12,842 bases of DNA from Bacteroidetes bacterium ADurb.Bin302. GTDB lineage: Bacteria > Bacteroidota > Bacteroidia > Bacteroidales > Paludibacteraceae. Below, piece by piece: positions 8,133-12,842 of this stretch. The translations under genes were made by a program, and so were the position numbers. Location: NCBI GenBank assembly GCA_002069025.1, contig MWBK01000107.1, forward strand, positions 1-12,842, written 5' to 3'. The first letter of the stretch is position 1; the number at the start of each line of letters is the position of its first letter. The notes under the pieces were generated by a model. The model was given only the letters and a program-made list of their open reading frames with translations. It was not told the origin of the DNA and did no database searches.

Positions 8133-8213
8133 GGAGAAAATTGAAAAGATTTTTTCATAGTTAAGGTTTAGGTTAAATAAGGAGAGTACTGATGTTCTCT
8201 CCTTATTTATTTT
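8133..8213 (+). ncRNA. Candidate small RNA of about 80 nt
   Basis: The predicted RNA starts just after a perfect TTTG/TAnnTTTG promoter and ends at a 13-bp hairpin (8174-8186 with 8197-8209, loop about 10 nt). The GC core is GGAGAG/CTCTCC and a U-rich run TTATTTATTTT follows it. The 5' half (about 40 nt) is A/T rich and may be single stranded. Only trivial reading frames exist inside it, such as a 7-codon frame from 8192. It may be an independent sRNA or the leader of a lost gene. I do not recognise its family. Both ends are inferred. Confidence 0.5.
8174..8213 (+). terminator. Intrinsic terminator of candidate small RNA
   Basis: The perfect 13-bp stem (8174-8186/8197-8209) has the GC core GGAGAG pairing with CTCTCC, and U residues follow through 8213. 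No gene ends just upstream on either strand, so it most likely ends the transcript starting near 8133. Confidence 0.6.
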
Positions 8214-8332
8214 GATGCTACCAATGCAATATAATTCCGTTTTCTATTTGATTATTTATTATCAAAAAATTAAAACAGCTCATTAATAATAATATAGCTT
8301 ATATGGTAAAAAAAAATAAATCAACAATATTG

Positions 8333-8364
8333 TTTGTTTATTAGTACAACTTGACTTATCTTTG
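8333..8364 (+). promoter_or_regulatory. Promoter for greA-HIT operon
   Basis: TTTG (8333-8336), 20 nt, then TATCTTTG (8357-8364) is an exact consensus with normal spacing. The predicted start is near 8368, which places a long hairpin at the beginning of an 80-nt leader before the greA ATG at 8449. Confidence 0.8.
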
Positions 8365-8375
8365 CCAAACATACA

Positions 8376-8416
8376 AAGGAGAGTCCCGGTTTACGAATCG
8401 GGATTCTTCTTGTTTT
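8376..8416 (+). promoter_or_regulatory. Terminator-like hairpin in greA leader (putative attenuator)
   Basis: Positions 8376-8391 pair with 8396-8411 over 16 bp, including three G-U pairs. The loop is TACG (a UNCG-type tetraloop sequence), and the U-rich run TGTTTT follows. The hairpin starts about 8 nt after the predicted transcription start and ends about 38 nt before the ATG. The stem-plus-U-tract form suggests premature termination that yields a leader RNA of about 45-50 nt, though it could instead stabilise the mRNA 5' end. In E. coli the greA leader is known to give the terminated small RNA GraL, so a regulated greA leader has precedent. Confidence 0.6.
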
Positions 8417-8448
8417 ATCTAACAATACAAAACAATTATTTATATATT

Positions 8449-8922
8449 ATGGCAACACCAAATTACATGACCGAAGAAGGTTACAAGAAACTTATGGAAG
8501 AGATCAACCGACTTGAATCGGTAGAACGCCCAAAAATTTCAAGGCAAATTGCTGAAGCTCGCGACAAAGGAGACTTATCAGAAAATGCCGAATATGATGC
8601 TGTCCGTGAAGCACAAGGGCTACTCGAGTTAAAAATCGCTCAAATGAAGGCAACGGTCTCAAATGTTCGCATCATAGATGAAACTCAACTTGGCGATGGT
8701 ACAATACAAATACTTAGCAAAGTTACCATTAAGAATGTCAAAACCGGCCAAAAAATGACATACACCTTAGTGTCTGAAGCAGAAGCTAACATACGCGAGT
8801 TTAAAATGGCAATAAGCACACCTATTGCTAAAGCTCTTATAGGCAAGAAAAAAGGCGACCACGTAACAGTTGAGGCTCCTTCAGGCATTATTGAATTTGA
8901 AATCTTAGAAGCTGGATTCTAA
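8449..8922 (+). CDS. greA: Transcription elongation factor GreA
   Basis: From the ATG at 8449 the product is 157 residues, the normal GreA length. A longer in-frame reading back to 8362 would run through the leader hairpin and promoter, so it is rejected. Residues 1-75 form the antiparallel coiled coil that enters the RNA polymerase secondary channel. The tip GDLSENAEYD carries D42 and E45, equivalent to the E. coli D41/E44 pair that stimulates transcript cleavage in backtracked complexes. The C-terminal FKBP-like domain (about 80-157) includes YTLVSEAEAN and TPIAKALIGKKKGD. It is transcribed with the HIT gene 11 bp downstream. The strong promoter and leader hairpin suggest control at the level of transcription termination. 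Confidence 0.97.
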   Translation: MATPNYMTEEGYKKLMEEINRLESVERPKISRQIAEARDKGDLSENAEYDAVREAQGLLELKIAQMKATVSNVRIIDETQLGDGTIQILSKVTIKNVKTGQKMTYTLVSEAEANIREFKMAISTPIAKALIGKKKGDHVTVEAPSGIIEFEILEAGF

Positions 8923-8933
8923 AACACAATTAT

Positions 8934-9332
8934 ATGGCAAGCATATTTAGTAAAATAGTAGCCGGTGAAATTCCTTGTTATAAGGTTGCTGAAACCGACA
9001 AGTACTTCGCATTTCTAGATATCAATCCTTTAGTTAAGGCTCATACTCTTGTAATTCCAAAACAAGAAGTAGATTATATTTTTGATTTATCTGATGAAGA
9101 TTTAGCGGGCTTACATATTTTCGCAAAAATCATTGCTGATGCAATCAAGAAAGCATACCCATGCAAGAAGGTGGGCGAAGCTGTTATCGGATTAGAAGTT
9201 CCGCATGCACACATTCACCTGATTCCTATTCAAAAAGAATCGGATATGCTGTTTTCAAATCCAAAACTCAAATTAACAGCCGAAGAGTTTAAAGAAATTG
9301 CTGCAAACATACAAAATGCAATTAAAGCATAA
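8934..9332 (+). CDS. HIT-family (HINT-like) nucleotide hydrolase or transferase
   Basis: This 132-residue protein has the histidine triad at 91-95 (PHAHIHLIP, H91-x-H93-x-H95), where the middle His is the expected nucleophile. The N-terminal FSKIVAGEIPCYKV and FLDINPLVKAHTLVIPK segments are typical of HINT/protein kinase C inhibitor-like proteins. Such enzymes hydrolyse purine nucleoside phosphoramidates and related AMP conjugates in the cytoplasm. The physiological substrate cannot be inferred. It lies 11 bp after greA and ahead of a long terminator, so it is the last gene of a two-gene operon. The greA-HIT pairing has no obvious biochemical explanation and may simply reflect shared growth-related expression. 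Confidence 0.92.
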   Translation: MASIFSKIVAGEIPCYKVAETDKYFAFLDINPLVKAHTLVIPKQEVDYIFDLSDEDLAGLHIFAKIIADAIKKAYPCKKVGEAVIGLEVPHAHIHLIPIQKESDMLFSNPKLKLTAEEFKEIAANIQNAIKA

Positions 9333-9342
9333 ATAATGTGAC

Positions 9343-9387
9343 TATCAAAAAAGGGGTTCACATCTTATGTGAGCCCTTTTTTTGATA
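9343..9387. terminator. Bidirectional intrinsic terminator between convergent operons
   Basis: The hairpin pairs about 21 positions (9343-9363 with 9367-9387, with two G-T pairs) around a 3-nt loop. It has an A-run on one side and a T-run on the other, so both strands end in U-rich RNA. It lies 10 bp after the HIT gene stop and 29 bp after the end of the minus-strand oxidoreductase gene, and serves both. Confidence 0.9.
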
Positions 9388-9416
9388 TATATTTACTAAA
9401 CTAAAATTTGTGTTTA

Positions 9417-10652
9417 TCACAATTTTGCTTCTGCTTTTTCGATCTCTTTTACAAGAGACTTAGGCAAATTGTCGACGCAGTGATGACATTTCATTTCTAA
9501 GGTGTACATACGTCCGATGCAATAGTTAGAATGCTTGCAGCCGTTACGGTAATTTGAATCAGATTCTTTCATCTTATTTACAAATTCAGGATCATGAACT
9601 AATGCGCGAGCCATTTGTACAAGTTCAAATCCCTTATCTAAAACTTCGTCAATCTTAGCTCTTGAAACAAGTCCACCAACGTAGATAAGAGGACATTTAA
9701 TTTCTGCTCTAAATTTCAGTGCAGGTTCTAGAAAATATGCTTCTTTAAAAGGAACGGTAGGAATCATTTGTCTGCCAACAACTTTCAATCCTGCTTTTAA
9801 CCACCAGAATTTCCACGGATTCATATAATGTCCTAAGGTTTTAAGTGGCATAGCTCCACACATAACATGCATAGGTGCTTTGCTTACAAATCCGGCGCTA
9901 AGTACAATTCCGTGTACACCGCATTTCTCTATTTCCTTTGCAACGGTCAAGCAGTCGGGAAGTTCTAATCCTCCTTTAAATCCATCATACATATTGGTTT
10001 TTACGACTACTGCCATGTCGTCTTTAGCGTGCTGCATTACTTCGTGTAAAACTTGGCGCATAAAACGCATACGATTATCGAGGCTGCCACCATATTCATC
10101 TTTTCTATGGTTTGTGTATGGTGATAAAAATTGAGAAATCAGATAACCATGTCCTGCATGTATTTCAACGCAATCAAATCCGGCTTTGCGGCACATATCT
10201 ACAGATTTTCCGAAATCTTTTACCAAATCATTTATTTCAGAAATTTTCAAACCACGCATAATGGTTGGAGAGTATAAATTAAATCCGCTTGAAGCACCAA
10301 CAGGCATCCCGCCACATGTATAATAGTGAGTCATATTGCCGCAGTGACCTAATTGTATGCTTGCTTTAGCTCCTTCTGCATGTATTGCATCCGTTAATTT
10401 TTTTAGTTCCGGAATGATTTCCTCGCGCATCCATAACTGTCCGTCAAAAGATACACCGTTGCGGTTAACAGCGCAATAGGCGATTGTAGTCATACCGATT
10501 CCGCCTTTGGCTACGCTTGTATGGTAGTTAAACAAATCTTGTGAAGGCTTGTTATCATAACACATATTTTCAAATGCGGCCGAACGTATAGTACGATTAC
10601 GTAGAGTAATAGGTCCTAATTGAAACGGAGTGAATAATTTACTTTCTGACAT
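9417..10652 (-). CDS. Old-yellow-enzyme family NADH:flavin oxidoreductase (single domain)
   Basis: This 411-residue FMN-binding TIM-barrel protein starts with the OYE pattern LFTPFQLGPITLRNR. It has the family core HAGHGYLISQFLSPYTNHRK (165-184) followed by DEYGGSLDNRMRF. H165, H168 and Y170 are the expected substrate/flavin residues, and the phosphate-binding end has IYVGG and MARALVHDP. After the barrel comes a four-cysteine cluster with spacing C372-x5-C378-x10-C389-x2-C392. This resembles, but does not match, the [4Fe-4S] site of 2,4-dienoyl-CoA reductase and BaiCD-type enzymes. The C-terminal FAD/NAD(P)H domain of those longer enzymes (about 640-670 residues) is missing. The gene lies 21 bp after a steroid 5-alpha-reductase-family gene. 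I infer an enone or delta4-3-oxo-steroid reductase. The substrate is not proven. Confidence 0.85.
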   Translation of the reverse strand: MSESKLFTPFQLGPITLRNRTIRSAAFENMCYDNKPSQDLFNYHTSVAKGGIGMTTIAYCAVNRNGVSFDGQLWMREEIIPELKKLTDAIHAEGAKASIQLGHCGNMTHYYTCGGMPVGASSGFNLYSPTIMRGLKISEINDLVKDFGKSVDMCRKAGFDCVEIHAGHGYLISQFLSPYTNHRKDEYGGSLDNRMRFMRQVLHEVMQHAKDDMAVVVKTNMYDGFKGGLELPDCLTVAKEIEKCGVHGIVLSAGFVSKAPMHVMCGAMPLKTLGHYMNPWKFWWLKAGLKVVGRQMIPTVPFKEAYFLEPALKFRAEIKCPLIYVGGLVSRAKIDEVLDKGFELVQMARALVHDPEFVNKMKESDSNYRNGCKHSNYCIGRMYTLEMKCHHCVDNLPKSLVKEIEKAEAKL

Positions 10653-10673
10653 GATGATATGAATTGTTAATTA

Positions 10674-11441
10674 TCAGTATATGAATGGGAAAACGCGTTT
10701 TAGATGTTTCCCTTTAAATTCTTGTTCAAATTCAACTTTGTATTTTTTGTAAATAGAATTTGCGCGGGGTACTAAATTTGCGCAAGTCCACCATAAGAAT
10801 ACTGCACCTGCAGTCGACCATGTTAATATTGCAAATCCGCCCCATTCTAAAATTTCACCAAAGTAATTTGCTGATGTAACATATTTATACATGCCTTTTT
10901 GCGGTAAATAATGATTAGTATCACCTGGTGCACGAAGATTCCTTATTACATGGTCTGAATTCCAATTTATAATTAAACCTATAATAAAAATGCTTGTGCC
11001 TAAAATAAATTGCCAGCTTGTTAACCAACTTTCAGTGTACATATTTTCAGGTGCAAGATAAAAAATCCATCTTCCTTGTATGTATCCGTTAGCAATATTA
11101 AAGAGTACTCCCATAAGCATAATGGCAATAGGCATCTTACTATCTCCTTTTAGTAAAAAAGGGAAAATAAACGAACGTTGAAAATAGTGTAATTCGAATA
11201 GTAAGAACATAATTAGTGGTACAATCTCAAATGTTCTGTCTGACATCCACCATAAGTATGCTATGACAAAAAATACAGGGCATTCCATCATCACCCATGC
11301 TACTTTATTGTTTATTGACGGTCCCCATTTTTCACTGATTAATTTGCCGTAACCTGCCTCAACAAAAAACAAGGATACGAATACCACCAATGCTATAATA
11401 GTCATGATGAGTAAGAAAAAATTAAACTGTGCTAAATCCAT
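10674..11441 (-). CDS. Steroid 5-alpha-reductase family (3-oxo-5-alpha-steroid 4-dehydrogenase-like) membrane protein
   Basis: This 255-residue polytopic protein has about six or seven hydrophobic segments, near 6-26, 47-65, 72-88, 103-121, 142-160 and 200-220. Family landmarks are ECPVFF (E53), LHYFQRSFIFPFL (84-96), NGYIQGRW, NWNSDHVIRNLRAPGD (159-174) and the cofactor-side motif NYFGEILEWGGFA (192-204, with E196/E199). The C-terminal NLVPRAN and FPFIY segments also fit. Each has a clear counterpart in human SRD5A enzymes, which reduce the 4,5 double bond of 3-oxo-delta4 steroids with NADPH. A bacterial relative could use bile-acid or steroid-hormone intermediates or another enone lipid. 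It lies between a secreted PCMD-domain gene (49 bp upstream) and the OYE gene (21 bp downstream). No promoter is visible in either gap. Confidence 0.88.
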   Translation of the reverse strand: MDLAQFNFFLLIMTIIALVVFVSLFFVEAGYGKLISEKWGPSINNKVAWVMMECPVFFVIAYLWWMSDRTFEIVPLIMFLLFELHYFQRSFIFPFLLKGDSKMPIAIMLMGVLFNIANGYIQGRWIFYLAPENMYTESWLTSWQFILGTSIFIIGLIINWNSDHVIRNLRAPGDTNHYLPQKGMYKYVTSANYFGEILEWGGFAILTWSTAGAVFLWWTCANLVPRANSIYKKYKVEFEQEFKGKHLKRVFPFIY

Positions 11442-11490
11442 AATTAATATTTATTGATGTTATGTATAAAGTGAATTAGTTAATATTTAA

Positions 11491-12444
11491 TTAGTAGTCA
11501 AGTTTAATATTGTCAACCCATAAAGTATTACCCACGGTTCCGATGAATGCACCTTGATTTCCTGAGGTAATCATTAAAATCATGTGTGTAGGAACATCAT
11601 CTTCATCACCCCAACAGATTTCTCTTACAAGAACCATTTTACCTTTTTTGTTAGGTGCTTTGAATGGTCCATTGCTACCTGAAAGTGCCATAAATGGCTT
11701 GTAATATGGGGTTTTGCTGATATCGCCGTATTGAATAGGGAATCTTGCGTTGTTTTGCCATTCTGGTACATCACTGGTTAATTGATGGCGAATAGTTCCA
11801 ATGCGTTTTGCATAAATCTTTCCATCTGCGTCTTCCCATCTTTTTTGTAGATAAAGTATGAATTCGGCCCTGTCTTGTTTTCCCTCAATACGAGTTGAGC
11901 CGATACCGGGATGTTTCATTACAAAGGTATTCTGTGATACTATACATTTGTAATCCAAAACTAGTGCCTTAGGTTTTTGAGTGAAAGGGACTCCCATATT
12001 AATAAATCCGTATGGGTCGCTGGTACCTGTAATAGGTTCAAGAGTTTCTCCTAAAAATATGCTACCGGATACAAGTACCGAAATATCAATCATTCCAAGT
12101 ACTTTTACATACTCCATTTTGGTGTCAAGTCTTGCGCATCTTCCGTTGCCTCTTTTTTCCGGTGAAACCGAATTACTTGTTTTATGGATTCCTGCAACTT
12201 TAGCATATGCGTTAGAAGAACTCCAAGGTGTTTTTACACCATATTTGTAAGGTATATTCCCTTTTATGTATTCGTCAGGAGCAATAACGTAGATTTGTTT
12301 AGTCTTTCCACCGATTATGGCAGATTCTTTAATCTCGCGTGTCGCCCATTGTTCAAAATCACCGAATTGAATGGGTTTTTCTTCGGCTAATATTGGCAAA
12401 AAGTATGCTATTAGACCTAACGATAATATTGGCTTTAGTTTCAT
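11491..12444 (-). CDS. Secreted PCMD-domain (putative carbohydrate-metabolism domain) protein
   Basis: From the ATG at 12444 the product is 317 residues; an ATG two codons earlier (12450) is also possible. The predicted transcription start near 12460 leaves more leader for 12444. A Sec signal peptide (MKLKPILSLGLIAYFLPILA) ends without a lipobox Cys, so the protein is probably periplasmic or secreted. The rest matches the PCMD pattern: VLVSGSIFLGE, a GVPFTQKPKALVLDYK segment, a Trp/Pro-containing middle strand region, SGNQGAFIGTVGNTLWVDNIKLDY near the end, and mostly beta structure. PCMD is common in Bacteroidota. A jelly-roll, glycan-related role has been proposed for it but is not established. 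It leads the operon with the steroid-reductase-like gene. Why the two go together is unclear. Confidence 0.75.
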   Translation of the reverse strand: MKLKPILSLGLIAYFLPILAEEKPIQFGDFEQWATREIKESAIIGGKTKQIYVIAPDEYIKGNIPYKYGVKTPWSSSNAYAKVAGIHKTSNSVSPEKRGNGRCARLDTKMEYVKVLGMIDISVLVSGSIFLGETLEPITGTSDPYGFINMGVPFTQKPKALVLDYKCIVSQNTFVMKHPGIGSTRIEGKQDRAEFILYLQKRWEDADGKIYAKRIGTIRHQLTSDVPEWQNNARFPIQYGDISKTPYYKPFMALSGSNGPFKAPNKKGKMVLVREICWGDEDDVPTHMILMITSGNQGAFIGTVGNTLWVDNIKLDY

Positions 12445-12463
12445 ATACATATTTTAACGGCTG

Positions 12464-12493
12464 CAAAGATAATTAAAATACATTAAAACTCAA
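12464..12493 (-). promoter_or_regulatory. Promoter for PCMD/steroid-reductase/OYE operon
   Basis: The minus strand has TATCTTTG (12471-12464), an exact -7 match. A TTG (12493-12491) lies 19 nt upstream. The predicted start near 12460 gives a short leader. This is the only promoter-like match seen upstream of the three-gene unit. Confidence 0.7.
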
Positions 12494-12615
12494 TTTATTA
12501 AGAAATAAATGCATTGGGATGTTGCTTGTGAAAATTTAAATAAGAAGTGCAATATTACTGTTAGTAATGCAATTGCGTAGCAGTCGCCGTTAATATTATT
12601 GTTCGGAGATATTTG

Positions 12616-12842
12616 TTAAAAATTTAAGGTTCTTTGGTATTCGGCTTCAGGTTCAGTTGCTAAAAACAATTTTAATTGTTTTTTGTCCTCAAATCCACCA
12701 AGTTTTTTTCTATAAGTACCAAATATTTGTGGATTCTCGATTTCAAGTTTTCTATTTTTAGAAATATTCAAAAATTCTTCGACTTTATCAATTCCTAGAA
12801 ATTTTCTATTTGCAAGATTTGCAGCAATTCCTGTTGTCGAAC
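12616..12842 (-). CDS. DNA methyltransferase C-terminal fragment (N6/N4-type), start outside window
   Basis: Reading the minus strand from the right edge, two leftover bases are followed by 74 codons and a TAA at 12616-12618. The visible protein begins STTGIAANLANRKFLGIDK. This is the SAM-binding motif I region ((G)SGTTG...GR-FIGID) of N6-adenine/N4-cytosine DNA methyltransferases, and it sits near the C-terminus as in the beta class. The tail ends EAEYQRTLNF. The catalytic DPPY-type motif and target-recognition region lie beyond the edge, so specificity cannot be read. Any partner restriction gene would also be outside the window. The frame has no start codon in the window. Confidence 0.72.
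   Translation of the reverse strand, partial: STTGIAANLANRKFLGIDKVEEFLNISKNRKLEIENPQIFGTYRKKLGGFEDKKQLKLFLATEPEAEYQRTLNF

Noticed and set aside
8215..8286. Short ORF of about 23 codons after the small RNA hairpin
   Set aside because: It has no ribosome binding site, lies after a terminator-like hairpin, and its composition is that of AT-rich intergenic DNA.
8362..8448. 29-residue N-terminal extension of GreA
   Set aside because: It would begin inside the -7 box, before the predicted transcription start, and run through the leader hairpin. The ATG at 8449 gives the standard GreA N-terminus.
7898..8448. CRISPR array or mobile-element remnants in the large gap
   Set aside because: The only repeats are the short 9-mers with irregular spacing. 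No long direct repeats, inverted terminal repeats or transposase fragments were found.
12548..12570. Possible hairpin after the methyltransferase stop (ATTAC/GTAAT)
   Set aside because: The stem is only 5 bp, is AT-rich and has no U-tract, so it does not support a terminator call.

Overview
The window reads as chromosomal DNA from a low-GC member of the Bacteroidota, probably a Bacteroidales-type or related gut or anaerobic lineage. Several intergenic regions carry the Bacteroidota promoter signature (TTTG or TTG near -33, 19-22 nt spacing, TAnnTTTG near -7). The gene content fits the same group: an OmpA/OprF-like porin with a C-terminal peptidoglycan-binding domain, a REC/PPDK_N fusion protein, and a secreted PCMD-domain protein. 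Most of the window is housekeeping sequence. The right-hand end is more accessory in character.

Layout. The left edge cuts a tRNA-Phe (minus strand) that has its own canonical promoter. Next on the minus strand come a TPM-domain protein and LemA in a tight operon, a 989-residue receiver/PPDK_N protein, a PaaI-type hotdog thioesterase, an OmpA-family protein with a strong downstream terminator, and MiaB. A roughly 550-bp intergenic region (7898-8448) follows. It holds the divergent miaB promoter, a complete orphan promoter followed about 50 nt later by a 13-bp hairpin (candidate small RNA), and the greA promoter with a 16-bp terminator-like leader hairpin capped by UACG. greA and a HIT-family gene form a plus-strand operon that ends in a long bidirectional terminator.

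Right-hand module. Transcribed leftwards from one promoter at 12464-12493 are a secreted PCMD-domain protein, a membrane protein clearly of the steroid 5-alpha-reductase family, and a single-domain old-yellow-enzyme-type flavin oxidoreductase with an unusual C-terminal four-cysteine cluster. Adjacent 5-alpha-reductase and OYE-type reductase genes recall gut Bacteroidales clusters that reduce 3-oxo-delta4 steroids and bile acids. This is the best candidate here for an unusual pathway, but the substrate is not shown by the sequence. Beyond it, the window ends inside the C-terminus of an N6/N4-type DNA methyltransferase that has no start codon in the window.

How the parts relate. tRNA-Phe, MiaB and GreA belong to translation and transcription. 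LemA/TPM and OmpA are envelope genes. The PCMD/reductase/OYE group looks like a self-contained catabolic or biotransformation unit next to a modification gene.
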